Assembly (NCBI GenBank): GCA_902591645.1
Contig: CACJBM010000022.1
Span: 1 to 27,454, forward strand
Source: an uncultured Verrucomicrobiota bacterium
Lineage (GTDB): Bacteria; Verrucomicrobiota; Verrucomicrobiae; Verrucomicrobiales; DEV007
Direction of reading: 5' to 3'
DNA: 27,454 nt
Shown: one piece after another, positions 6,816-15,641 of the stretch
Layout: every line of letters begins with the position of its first letter
How positions within the stretch are numbered: position 1 is the first letter of the stretch
The notes under the pieces: model-generated
Database searches by the model: none
What the model was told of the DNA's origin: nothing
Seen by the model: only the letters and a program-made list of their open reading frames with translations
Position numbers and translations under genes: made by a program

Positions 6816-8270
6816 CTAAACATTCTTTAATCCCGGTACTTTGAATCCGGAATTATTGGGATCCTTAAGAAGTTTATTGGCATCCGCTGCATATTCACCA
6901 GTGTGCCGTTCCTTGTTGGGGTCAAAATTCAACCAAGGACCAACAGTATAATAGTTATCTTTTTCAGGAACGCCTACGCCCTTGCCCATAATTTCATGCA
7001 GCTTACCAAAATGTTCAGCTGCATCTTTATTGTCTCCAAAACGCCCTGCTTCCTGATTAAACGGAACCTCTTCACCTAGCCTGTAGGAATTATTCATAAG
7101 ATGACCTAATACACAGCCATAGTGTGCATCTTTGACATTGCCATTTGCCATCTCAGGCTTTCCGGCACGACACGCAGCAATAAAACTACCCCAATTACCG
7201 CCTGGAGTGACTTTACCTTTACCGAAATCGATCTTTTCCCCTTTATCACTTCCTTTCGGATAATAATTTCTACCAATGATTCGCCCTCCATCTTCAAAAT
7301 AATACTGGTTCTCAACCTGACGCTGATAACCCTTATAGTTTACATTGCGAACATTAAAGAAAACCTGCTGACCATTAGCATATTCAGCCATCCCAAACAT
7401 CGTGTTAGGAGTCTCTCCTTGATCTTTCCACTGAAAACGACCACCAATCGCCATTGCCCTCACAGGATGAGTCTGATCATCATCTATTGCCCAACGAGCC
7501 ACATCCAGTTCATGTGTTCCTTGATTATTAAGGTCCCCGTTACCAGTTGCCCAGAACCAATGCCAATTATAATGCACGTAATTACCATGAAACTTATCAA
7601 TCACTGCTGGCCCTTTCCACAGATTCCAATCAAGATGAGCAGGGGGATCACTGAAATTTTTGTGACCAATACTGCCTCGCGGTTTACAACAATAACCGTA
7701 AGAAATTTTGAGACGTCCCCACTTACCCGCCTTTATTTGTTCATGCAAACCAGCACGGCCAGCATCACTGCGCTGCTGAGTGCCGTGCTGAATAACCACT
7801 CCATATTTTTCCTGTGCAGCAACCGCAATCCTACCCTCTAAAACATCATGACTCATTGGCTTTTCAACATAAACATGCTTTCCTGCCTGAGCCCCCCATA
7901 TAGTCATTAAAGAGTGCCAATGATTCGGAGCAGCAACCGTCAAAGCATCAACATTTTTATCCTCCAATGCCTTTCTCACATCAGTTACCCCTTTAACATT
8001 CTTCTGACCACGCCCCTTAAGGCTCTCAACCGTACGACTTAAAACCTGTTGGTCTGGGTCAATAACGTAAGCAATCTCAACATTTTTCTGACCAAGAAAA
8101 CCACCGATATGGCTCTTGCCACGACCATTTAACCCAGCAACAGCAATCCTAATCCTGTCATTAGCTCCAATGGCCTTGGGAGCTGCCTTGGTGTTAGAAA
8201 TAAAAGGGAAACCACCCACAGTTGCCAATGCAGATGATTTGATGAAATGACGTCTATTTGTTAAGGGCAT
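6816..8270 (-). CDS. Tat-exported Gfo/Idh/MocA family oxidoreductase
   Basis: 484 residues. A twin-arginine signal, NRRHFIK (5-11), is followed by a hydrophobic stretch and a cleavage region near TKAAP. A Rossmann fold starts at RIRIAVAGLNGRGKSH (39-54), and the family signature is VEKPMSHD (135-142). The Tat signal fits export after cytoplasmic folding and NAD(P) loading. Known members oxidise or rearrange sugars and inositols. In PVC bacteria large Tat-borne paralogous sets of this family sit near sulfatases, and the substrate is normally unknown. The gene lies 108 bases downstream of thrH on the same strand, a gap wide enough for its own promoter. It is convergent with the PQQ-type gene, with 34 bases between. 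Confidence 0.92.
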   Translation of the reverse strand: MPLTNRRHFIKSSALATVGGFPFISNTKAAPKAIGANDRIRIAVAGLNGRGKSHIGGFLGQKNVEIAYVIDPDQQVLSRTVESLKGRGQKNVKGVTDVRKALEDKNVDALTVAAPNHWHSLMTIWGAQAGKHVYVEKPMSHDVLEGRIAVAAQEKYGVVIQHGTQQRSDAGRAGLHEQIKAGKWGRLKISYGYCCKPRGSIGHKNFSDPPAHLDWNLWKGPAVIDKFHGNYVHYNWHWFWATGNGDLNNQGTHELDVARWAIDDDQTHPVRAMAIGGRFQWKDQGETPNTMFGMAEYANGQQVFFNVRNVNYKGYQRQVENQYYFEDGGRIIGRNYYPKGSDKGEKIDFGKGKVTPGGNWGSFIAACRAGKPEMANGNVKDAHYGCVLGHLMNNSYRLGEEVPFNQEAGRFGDNKDAAEHFGKLHEIMGKGVGVPEKDNYYTVGPWLNFDPNKERHTGEYAADANKLLKDPNNSGFKVPGLKNV

Positions 8271-8378
8271 TTTGTTAGAGTATTTAAAGATTACAATTCA
8301 GTATCTACCAAGAAAAGCCTTAATGCTGATTTAACTAAAGAAAAAAATCAGAATATTTATATTTAAAACGATGAAAAG

Positions 8379-8972
8379 TCAGCTAAAAGCAGCCCGAAGT
8401 TCGGTATAATCTTTAGTGATTAGAAACTGAGAAAACTCATCAATTACATTCTGAGGAGGACAAAAAAGAATGCCCTTGTCAGCTTCAGAAAGCATCGGAA
8501 TATCATTGTAAGAATCACCTGCTGCAATCACTTGAAAGCCCAAAGAATGGAACGCTTTAACCGCTTGTTTTTTTTGATCCTTTATTCTCAATTTAAAATC
8601 AGTAATCCGACCACTATCATCAACATCAAGATTATGACAAAACAATGCAGGAAAATTTAATTGTTTCATTAAAGGATAGGCAAACTGGTAAAAAGTATCT
8701 GATAAAATTACAACTTGAAACTTTTCTCTGAGCCAGGATAAAAATTCTTCAGCTCCTTCCAAAGGCAACATTTTAGAAATCACTTCACTAATATCTTGCA
8801 AGGTCAGTCCATTCTGATCGCATACGTCCAATCGCATACGCATAAGTTCAGAATAATCAGGTATGTCTCTAGTCGTGGCTCTCAACTCCTTAATTCCTGT
8901 CTTATCAGCAACTCCAATCCATATTTCTGGAACAAGAACTCCTTCAAGATCTAAACATGCTATTTTGCTCAT
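8379..8972 (-). CDS. thrH: phosphoserine phosphatase / homoserine phosphotransferase ThrH
   Basis: 197 residues, HAD superfamily. The N-terminus ACLDLEGVLVPEIWI contains the nucleophile Asp8 and the acid/base position Glu10, as in Pseudomonas ThrH, with which I recognise extended similarity. Blocks include TTRDIPDY, PLEGAEEF, VVILSDTFYQF and AAGDSYNDIPML (the motif with the Mg-binding aspartates). ThrH hydrolyses phosphoserine to serine and can transfer the phosphate to homoserine, linking serine and threonine synthesis. It is cytoplasmic. No serine or threonine pathway gene is next to it, so it appears to be a stand-alone gene divergent from the CNNM gene. Confidence 0.95.
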   Translation of the reverse strand: MSKIACLDLEGVLVPEIWIGVADKTGIKELRATTRDIPDYSELMRMRLDVCDQNGLTLQDISEVISKMLPLEGAEEFLSWLREKFQVVILSDTFYQFAYPLMKQLNFPALFCHNLDVDDSGRITDFKLRIKDQKKQAVKAFHSLGFQVIAAGDSYNDIPMLSEADKGILFCPPQNVIDEFSQFLITKDYTELRAAFS

Positions 8973-9079
8973 CGACTAATTTAATTAAAAACATCAAGAA
9001 ACCACAGAGTAAAAGGCAATGCGAATTATAATTGATTGTTATATAATCTTCGCTTTATAGTTAATTCACTAATCTGCCA

Positions 9080-9096
9080 TGTGCTAAATATGCACA
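9080..9096. promoter_or_regulatory. TGTGC-N7-GCACA dyad in the leader of the CNNM gene
   Basis: A 17-base dyad with perfect five-base arms lies 13 bases before the ATG at 9110. A TATAAT box (9042-9047) is upstream, without a convincing -35, so the dyad would fall just after a start near 9055. It could be an operator or a small leader hairpin. A five-base arm may occur by chance. Confidence 0.25.
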
Positions 9097-9109
9097 GAGG
9101 CAGCACCCA

Positions 9110-10153
9110 ATGGACGAGCCCATTTTTATTTTCCAATCGATAGCAATCGTATTTTGCCTAAGCCAGTCGGCAATGTTTTCTGGTTTAAATCTTGCCTTCT
9201 TTTCAATAGGAAGATTACGACTTGAAACTGAAGTGGAAAATGGAAATAAGGCTGCGGCCAGAATCCTTGCTCTGCGCAAAGATGCAAACTTTCTTCTTTC
9301 TACAATCCTTTGGGGAAATGTTGGAGCGAACGTTATTCTGGCAATGTTGATGGATTCAGTCATTCCTGGAAGTGGTTTTTATGCTTTTGTGATATCAACT
9401 GTTGGTATCACTTTCCTTGGCGAAATTCTTCCCCAGGCTTACTTCTCACGCAATGCTATCAGGATAGGATCCAAGCTAGCACCAGTTATTCGCTTCTATC
9501 AGTGCATTCTCTTCCCAGTTGCAAAACCAAGCGCTCTCATTCTTGATGGATGGGTCGGAGCAGAGGGGGTCAATTTCATGAGGGAAAAAGACATTGAGGT
9601 GATCCTTCAAAAACACATCAGAGAGCAAGATTCAGAAATAGGTGAAACAGAGGGACGGGGAGCATTAAACTTTCTCGATCTTGATGATCGGCTTATTTCC
9701 AAAGAAGGAATGAGTATTGATTCAGGAACAATACACTCTTTCGCCTCTAATATGGACCTTCCTGAAATTCCAAAGGCAGGCACTACCGAAGGTAACGAAT
9801 TTATAGATACACTTCGTAAAAGTGATAAGAGCCGTGCGATTATCACAGACGAGGAAGGAGAACCAAGAGTCATACTAAAGACTTCAGATTATCTCTTTAA
9901 GATTGTATCTAGTGACGAAAATCCTGACATTTACGATTATTGTCATCGCCCAATAGTAGTAAAAGATCCCAGTGCAACGCTGGACACAGTTCTTGGAGAG
10001 TTTGTTGTCGAAGCAGATGACAGAGAAGATGACATTATCGACAGGGATGTAATCATCTACTGGAACGGTAGCGATAAACGAATTATCACAGGAGCCGACA
10101 TTCTTGGGAGACTCCTTAAGGGCATAGCTAAGAGAGAAAAAGAGCAAGCTTAG
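9110..10153 (+). CDS. CNNM (DUF21)-type membrane protein with CBS-pair-like domain
   Basis: 347 residues. Residues 5-150 are a DUF21/CNNM membrane domain with hydrophobic segments near 5-32, 62-82, 88-112 and 120-145. Two signatures resemble the eukaryotic CNNM branch more than typical CorB/CorC: FSGLNLAFFSI (23-33) and LGEILPQAYFSR (103-114). Residues about 185-340 are soluble and look like a divergent CBS pair (SRAIITDEEGEPRVI and a second half ending ITGADILGRLLKG). No CorC_HlyC domain follows. CNNM proteins mediate or regulate Mg efflux, and CBS pairs bind adenine nucleotides, so a Mg transport role is plausible but inferred. An AGAGG sequence (9096-9100), nine bases before the ATG, is one of the few Shine-Dalgarno-like sites here. 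Confidence 0.85.
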   Translation: MDEPIFIFQSIAIVFCLSQSAMFSGLNLAFFSIGRLRLETEVENGNKAAARILALRKDANFLLSTILWGNVGANVILAMLMDSVIPGSGFYAFVISTVGITFLGEILPQAYFSRNAIRIGSKLAPVIRFYQCILFPVAKPSALILDGWVGAEGVNFMREKDIEVILQKHIREQDSEIGETEGRGALNFLDLDDRLISKEGMSIDSGTIHSFASNMDLPEIPKAGTTEGNEFIDTLRKSDKSRAIITDEEGEPRVILKTSDYLFKIVSSDENPDIYDYCHRPIVVKDPSATLDTVLGEFVVEADDREDDIIDRDVIIYWNGSDKRIITGADILGRLLKGIAKREKEQA

Positions 10154-10192
10154 TTAGAATAATAACAACGGCTAACAATCAGGTTTTTAGGT

Positions 10193-11617
10193 CTAACTTA
10201 TTATTTCTTTAACCACGTTAGCTTTTTCTACTCCTGTGAGCCGAGCATCAAGGCCCTGATATTGAACGGTGAACCGGCTATGATTGATCCCGAGCAAATG
10301 AAGCATCGTCGCATGCAAATCACGAATGTGGACAACATTATCCACCGAATTATATCCAAGCTCATCTGTTGCTCCATGGGACATACCTCCTCGGACACCT
10401 CCCCCAGCCATCCACATTGAAAATCCTTTCATGTGGTGGTCGCGACCCGCTCCCCCCTTCCCCTGAAACATGGGAGTCCTACCAAACTCTCCTCCCCAAA
10501 TCACTAGAGTATCCTTTAACATTCCCCTTTGCTTAAGATCTGTTAACAGTGCCCACGTAGGCTTATCAGTTAACCCGCAACATATCTTCATATAATTTTC
10601 TAGACCCCCATGATGATCCCATCCCCGATGATATAAGTGAATGAATCGACTGCCTCGTTCAGCTAACCTTCTAGCCAAAAGACAATTAGTTGCATAAGAA
10701 CCATCTCCAGGTTTTGCCCCATACATATCTATTATATGTTTTGGCTCATTGGAAAAATCCATAAGTTCGGGAATAGAAGTTTGCATTCGGAATGCCATTT
10801 CGTAAGCCGACACCCTAGTATTAATATCATCACTTTTAATAGATTCGTTTCTAATCTGATCCAATCCCTTCACAGCCTCGACGACACGTCTCTGATTTTC
10901 TCTAGAAACTTGTTTAGGGTTTCTGAGGTAATTAACAGGATCCCCAGCAGAATTAAATTCAACTCCCTGATACCGTCCGGGAAGAAAACCTGACGACCAT
11001 TGACGAGAAGCAATCGGTTGAGGATTGCGACCACCAACGCTTGATAGTACGACAAAACCAGGCAATTCATCAGTTTCGCTGCCGAGACCATAATTTATCC
11101 ATGACCCCATGGAGGGACGACCTGAAATTGCAGTTCCCGTATTCATGAATGTATGAGCAGGATCGTGATTAATCTGCTCAGTTAGCATGGACCGGAGAAT
11201 GCATATATCATCAGCCATCTTTGCAGTCCAAGGCAAGAAATCACTGATGAGCTGTCCACTCTGTCCGTGTTTCTTAAACTTTGTCATGTGCCCCTGCACT
11301 TTGAGCTGTTGGCCCTGCAACTGAGCAATGGGTTGACCTTTGGTAAAGGACTCAGGCATTGGCTTACCATGCAGCTCATCAAGCTTTGGCTTGTAATCAA
11401 AAGTTTCAAGATGTGAAGGCCCTCCAGCCATACAAAGAAAAATAACCCTTTTGGCCCTTACAGGAAGATCTGGAAGGTTTGGAACTCCTGCGTCCTTACA
11501 TGAAGCATCCCGAGCTAACATGCCATTTAGAGCCACTGAACCAATGCCCAGACCGGAGCCGCCAAGGAAGCTTCGTCGATTCAACTCATTAATAAAATTT
11601 TCCTGTGTCTTAAGCAT
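10193..11617 (-). CDS. Tat-exported DUF1501 family protein
   Basis: 474 residues. A Tat signal, NRRSFLGGSG (13-22), is followed by a hydrophobic Gly/Ala-rich segment. The DUF1501 body has VIFLCMAGGPSHLETFDYKP, a segment around INHDPAH, GGEFGRTP, GRDHH and the C-terminal block LHLLGINH. The fold is related to alkaline phosphatases and sulfatases, but the active-site Cys/Ser of those enzymes is not evident and the function is unestablished. The ATG overlaps the stop of the upstream DUF1553 gene by one base (TAATG), and AGGA lies five bases before it, so the two proteins are likely made together by translational coupling. It is a paralogue of the partial gene at 1-840. Confidence 0.93.
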   Translation of the reverse strand: MLKTQENFINELNRRSFLGGSGLGIGSVALNGMLARDASCKDAGVPNLPDLPVRAKRVIFLCMAGGPSHLETFDYKPKLDELHGKPMPESFTKGQPIAQLQGQQLKVQGHMTKFKKHGQSGQLISDFLPWTAKMADDICILRSMLTEQINHDPAHTFMNTGTAISGRPSMGSWINYGLGSETDELPGFVVLSSVGGRNPQPIASRQWSSGFLPGRYQGVEFNSAGDPVNYLRNPKQVSRENQRRVVEAVKGLDQIRNESIKSDDINTRVSAYEMAFRMQTSIPELMDFSNEPKHIIDMYGAKPGDGSYATNCLLARRLAERGSRFIHLYHRGWDHHGGLENYMKICCGLTDKPTWALLTDLKQRGMLKDTLVIWGGEFGRTPMFQGKGGAGRDHHMKGFSMWMAGGGVRGGMSHGATDELGYNSVDNVVHIRDLHATMLHLLGINHSRFTVQYQGLDARLTGVEKANVVKEIIS

Positions 11618-13857
11618 TAATTCCTAGTATTAAACTCACTACAATTAAAGATGGCTCTCGAAACTGCTGTCCATCCATGCATTTTAGCATCTTCTTTTCC
11701 TTGGTTCTCCTTCATCACATTCTTAAAAAGATTAATGAGGAGATCCTTCTCTTGCGGTGAAGGTGCCCTAGAAAGGGCCATTCGAAAAGCATCTACGATT
11801 CTGTCTTCTTCATTATCATGATTTGTTTTCAATAGATTCTTAGCAAATGATTCCGCTGCTTCATAGAAACTTGGATCATTTAATAAAACCATTGCAGCAA
11901 CAGGTGTATTAGATCTTGATCTCTTGGCAACGCACTCCTCCCTACTTGGCGCGTCCATTGCTTTAAGCAAAGGGTGTAAGAATTGCCTCTGCCAATGCAT
12001 ATAAACTGATCTCTTATACCGACGAAAATCTTGGTGCTGAACATATTCCCTTTTAGGAAAATTTAAATGCTTATAATATCCCTTTGGTTGATAAGGTTTA
12101 ATGCTACTTCCACCATAATCATTTACTAACAGACCACCCACAACGAGAACATTGTCTCGAATCATTTCCGCAGGCAATCTATGCCTTGACTGTCTAGCAA
12201 AAAATTTATTAAGGGGATCTCTCACCTTAATTTCATTTGAAACTTTCGAACTTAACTTGTATGCGCGACTCGTTACAATCAACTTAACCATCTTTTTCAC
12301 ATCCCAGCCATTTTCGTAAAAGTAAACAGATAAGTTATCGAGAAGATTCGGCAGGACCGGCGGCGACCCCTGACCCCCAAAGTCATCCAAACTTGAAGAA
12401 ACACCCTCACCAAAAAACAAATACCAAAGCCTGTTTACAAATACTCTAGCAGTTAATCCTCCAATACCATTCTTGGAATCTGTGAGCCAATTTGCAAGAT
12501 CCAAGCGAGTTGCCCTACGATCTCCAGTATCAAGTTTGCCCAAAAATCCTGGAATTGCAGGCTGTACAATTTCTCCACTTTCATCTAGCCAGTTACCTCG
12601 AGGAAGGATCCTAGTAACTCGAGGATCAATGCTTTGAGTGATCATCGTGAGAACGGATCGGCTCTTTATTTTTTTGATTAAGTCTTCAGTTTTTTTTGTC
12701 TTCGGAACCTTAGTTTCTAATTTTTCTATATGCTCTCGATCCTTGCGACTGAGTACTGCAATTTCAGGCGGCCGTTTAGTTGGCAATGAATTGGATCCAA
12801 CCGCAAAATGCTTTGACTCATCCACATCCGCAAAAAATGCAGACATCCCATAGAAATCACGAGCTGTATAGGGGTCATATTTATGATCATGACATTGAGC
12901 ACAGCCCAATGTTGCTCCCATCCACACGCCCGACAAATTACGTATTCGGTCAGCTGCATATATGGCTAAGTATTCGCGTTCCTGAACACCTCCCTCGTGG
13001 GATGTTTGTAAAAGTCTATTATACCCAGTCGCTATTCTTTGATCTATAGTAGGGCCATTTAATAAATCTCCAGCCAACTGTTCCCGAGTAAATTGATCAA
13101 AAGGTAAGTTTTGATTAAATGAATCCAAAACATAATCCCTATAAGGGGTAATATTATGATCCTGATCACCATGGTAACCAACAGTATCTGCGAATCGAAC
13201 TAAATCGAGCCAATAACTAGCCATTCTTTCTCCAAAAGATGCAGAAGAAAGAAATTCATCAACTATTGATTCATATACTAAATTTGCATCCTTAGCGTTC
13301 TTGAACCGCTCAACAGTTGCAATACTTGGAGGGAGTCCCAACAAATCAAAAGAAAGCCTTCTTATTAACGTCACACCATCAGCGTCTTGGGCTGGTTTTA
13401 TTCTTTCCCTTGCCCAACGATCCAATAAAAAAGAATCAATCCAGTTTTGAGCCCACCCCTCAGGAGCACTCTCAGGAACTTTTGTTTTAATAGGAGAAAT
13501 GTAAGCCCAGGGCTGCACATACTTCGCACCAGAACGAACCCACTTAGTTAAAATTTCGATTTCATCTGGAGTCAGAGCCTTGCCGCTCTTTATAGTAGGC
13601 ATCACTTCTTCGGGATCCTTTGAAGTAATCCTTGCAATGAGTTCACTTTGAGATGCATTCGAAATTGCAACTACCTCCCTTGATCCCTCTTCAGTATCTA
13701 GACGCAACTTTGCTTTTCTATGGGCCTTATCAGGACCATGACACACATAACAATTCTGAGAAAGTATTGGCCTGACATCACGATTGAAATCAATCTCTTC
13801 AGCCATCACATACAATAACTGAAATGAGAATGGGATAATTAGGATAAATCTCTTCAT
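11617..13857 (-). CDS. c-type cytochrome (PSCyt1) / DUF1549 / DUF1553 protein
   Basis: 746 residues when started at the ATG at 13857, which opens a clean signal peptide (MKRFILIIPFSFQLLYVMA); the frame continues 28 codons upstream without such a signal. Domains in order: planctomycete cytochrome domain with heme motif CYVCH (Cys36, Cys39, His40) shortly after FNRDVRPIL; DUF1549 (about 135-350) with RRLSFDLLGLPPS and a second CxxCH in CAQCHDHKYDP (Cys319, Cys322, His323); and DUF1553 (about 450-715). Two CxxCH motifs suggest covalent heme attachment in the periplasm, an inference from motifs. Members are almost always paired with DUF1501, as here. Role in redox or polysaccharide metabolism unknown. 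Confidence 0.9.
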   Translation of the reverse strand: MKRFILIIPFSFQLLYVMAEEIDFNRDVRPILSQNCYVCHGPDKAHRKAKLRLDTEEGSREVVAISNASQSELIARITSKDPEEVMPTIKSGKALTPDEIEILTKWVRSGAKYVQPWAYISPIKTKVPESAPEGWAQNWIDSFLLDRWARERIKPAQDADGVTLIRRLSFDLLGLPPSIATVERFKNAKDANLVYESIVDEFLSSASFGERMASYWLDLVRFADTVGYHGDQDHNITPYRDYVLDSFNQNLPFDQFTREQLAGDLLNGPTIDQRIATGYNRLLQTSHEGGVQEREYLAIYAADRIRNLSGVWMGATLGCAQCHDHKYDPYTARDFYGMSAFFADVDESKHFAVGSNSLPTKRPPEIAVLSRKDREHIEKLETKVPKTKKTEDLIKKIKSRSVLTMITQSIDPRVTRILPRGNWLDESGEIVQPAIPGFLGKLDTGDRRATRLDLANWLTDSKNGIGGLTARVFVNRLWYLFFGEGVSSSLDDFGGQGSPPVLPNLLDNLSVYFYENGWDVKKMVKLIVTSRAYKLSSKVSNEIKVRDPLNKFFARQSRHRLPAEMIRDNVLVVGGLLVNDYGGSSIKPYQPKGYYKHLNFPKREYVQHQDFRRYKRSVYMHWQRQFLHPLLKAMDAPSREECVAKRSRSNTPVAAMVLLNDPSFYEAAESFAKNLLKTNHDNEEDRIVDAFRMALSRAPSPQEKDLLINLFKNVMKENQGKEDAKMHGWTAVSRAIFNCSEFNTRN

Positions 13858-14029
13858 GAATCTACTAAAGCATGAAATTATATAGACTATATGAATCCCC
13901 AATGTTTTCATATTCACATCAATACTAACAGCTGATTTCAAAAATCCAAAATATTGTTACAGAGTTTGAAAGAAAGAAGCTATGAAGTGAACTAATAAAT
14001 TCATATATCTGATACATAAACTTAATAGA

Positions 14030-15568
14030 ATGATTCGTTTAATAATAACAATAACACTTCTCTTCTTGCAGAAAGGAACAGCCTCTGACCGTCCCAACCT
14101 TTTATTAATGATAAGTGACGACCAATCCTTTCCTCATGCATCCGCTTATGGATCCAAAATGGTTTCCACACCAAACTTTGACAAGATTGCGAATCAAGGC
14201 GTTCTCTTCACAAATGCTTTTTGTGCAGCTCCCGGGTGCAGCCCGTCCCGCGCAGCTTTTCTCACAGGCCGAAACATATGGCAAATTGAGCATGCCGGGA
14301 CACACGCCTCTTCTTTCCATAAAAAATATCTGACTTTTATGGACTTACTCAAAGAATCTGGATATCACACTGGACACACGGGCAAAGGGTGGGGACCAGG
14401 AAATTATGCTGATGGAGGTCGTGAAAATAATCCGGCAGGACCCGTCTATGCTAGCAAAAATAAAAACTATGCTGAAGGATTCTCAAAATTCATAAAATCA
14501 AAACCCAAAGGATCTCCTTTTGCATTCTGGTTCGGTTCAAAAGATCCTCACAGAAGTTTCGAAAAAGGAAGCGGCCAAAAGGCTGGTAAAACTTTAGATC
14601 AAGCAGAAGTGCCCACTTTTTTACCCGACACATCTGTTATCCGCGATGACCTTCTTGACTATGCACTCGAAATTGAACGTTTCGATAAGGACTGTGGAAA
14701 AATGTTAAAAATTCTAGAAAAGAACAATTTAAATAATGACACCATAATTATCATTACGAGTGATAACGGAATGGCATTTCCATACGCCAAAGCCAACTGC
14801 ACTGAATATGGAATTCACATGCCTCTTGCCATTTCTTGGAAATCAAAGATACCAACAAATCAAACATATGAAAAATTAGTCAGCTTTATAGACATTACTG
14901 CGACGATCCATGAAGCAATGTCTATCAAAGCCCCAAAAAAGTTTCCCCTTATGGGTAAAAGCTTTCTTAATGTCATCAGTGAAGGAGGGATCCCAACCAC
15001 AAATAATAATTCTCAGATTTTTGCAGGAAGAGAAAGGCACTCTTCATCGCGTTATAATTCTCTAGGTTATCCACAGCGTTGCATAAGGACTGATAATTTT
15101 TTATTCATAAAAAACTTCAGACCAGAAAGGTGGCCAGCAGGGCCGGGCCAAAAATTTTCTGGAAAGCCAGGGTCCCGATTAGGACCTGAACATGGAGGAT
15201 ATCATGACATTGATGCATGTCCCTCTCTGGATTTTATGATCGCTCAACAAAAAGATCCTAAAATTGCTAAGTATTTTCACTTAGCTGTTAACAAGCGCCC
15301 CAAAGAACAACTCTTTAATATTCAAAAAGATCCAGGCTGCCTTAAAGATCTAGCAAATGACCCTGATCATCTCATGATCCGCAATAAACTATCTCAACAA
15401 CTAACCGATTATTTAAATAAGACTAATGACCCTCGCGCGCTGAACGGTGGGAATATCTTTGAAACATATAAGAGATATTCATCAATTAGATGGTTCCCAG
15501 AGCCTGAATGGGCGAAAAAAAATCCAAATTCAGTACCTGAAACCCCTTGGCTTAAAGGGAAAAAATAA
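14030..15568 (+). CDS. secreted type I sulfatase
   Basis: 512 residues. A signal peptide covers about 1-19 (ends KGTAS before DRPNLLLM). Core motifs are complete: metal-binding ISDDQS (29-34), active site CSPSR with Cys70 as formylglycine precursor in a canonical CxPxR context, TGKGWGPG (117-124), and SDNG (244-247). The overall pattern, including the short C-terminal part with QLFNIQKDPGCLKDLAND, is closest to the sulfamidase/heparan-sulfatase-like branch, but the substrate cannot be fixed. It lies 73 bases before the CotH gene on the same strand with a hairpin between, and is divergent from the DUF1553-DUF1501 operon. The ATG has no Shine-Dalgarno. Confidence 0.92.
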   Translation: MIRLIITITLLFLQKGTASDRPNLLLMISDDQSFPHASAYGSKMVSTPNFDKIANQGVLFTNAFCAAPGCSPSRAAFLTGRNIWQIEHAGTHASSFHKKYLTFMDLLKESGYHTGHTGKGWGPGNYADGGRENNPAGPVYASKNKNYAEGFSKFIKSKPKGSPFAFWFGSKDPHRSFEKGSGQKAGKTLDQAEVPTFLPDTSVIRDDLLDYALEIERFDKDCGKMLKILEKNNLNNDTIIIITSDNGMAFPYAKANCTEYGIHMPLAISWKSKIPTNQTYEKLVSFIDITATIHEAMSIKAPKKFPLMGKSFLNVISEGGIPTTNNNSQIFAGRERHSSSRYNSLGYPQRCIRTDNFLFIKNFRPERWPAGPGQKFSGKPGSRLGPEHGGYHDIDACPSLDFMIAQQKDPKIAKYFHLAVNKRPKEQLFNIQKDPGCLKDLANDPDHLMIRNKLSQQLTDYLNKTNDPRALNGGNIFETYKRYSSIRWFPEPEWAKKNPNSVPETPWLKGKK

Positions 15569-15590
15569 AAGCATTTTAGGTTTTGGATAT

Positions 15591-15623
15591 AGATGCTCGA
15601 ATCAACAAAGATTCTGAGTATCT
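15591..15623 (+). other. intergenic hairpin between sulfatase and CotH gene
   Basis: AGATGCTCGAATC (15591-15603), loop AACAAA, and GATTCTGAGTATCT (15610-15623) form a 13-bp stem with one bulged T and one G-T pair. There is no T run on either strand, so an intrinsic terminator is unlikely. It lies 22 bases after the sulfatase stop and 18 before the CotH ATG, a place for mRNA processing, 3'-end stabilisation or translational control. Confidence 0.4.
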
Positions 15624-15641
15624 TATGACAATCACTTCAAT

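Noticed and set aside
7122..7841. 239-codon open frame on the + strand opposite the oxidoreductase gene
   Set aside because: It is antisense to a clear Gfo/Idh/MocA gene, has no recognisable domain and has low-complexity Ile/Thr/Ser composition typical of shadow frames.
8323..8348. CTGATTT / AAATCAG inverted repeat after thrH
   Set aside because: Short arms in very A-rich sequence and no T run in the direction of transcription.
9042..9047. Sigma-70 promoter for the CNNM gene (TATAAT)
   Set aside because: The -10 box is good but no -35-like hexamer lies at 16-18 bases; in A/T-rich DNA such a box is common by chance.
13858..13941. Longer start for the cytochrome/DUF1553 protein
   Set aside because: The ATG at 13857 begins a normal Lys-Arg plus hydrophobic signal peptide; the upstream 28 codons look like leader sequence.
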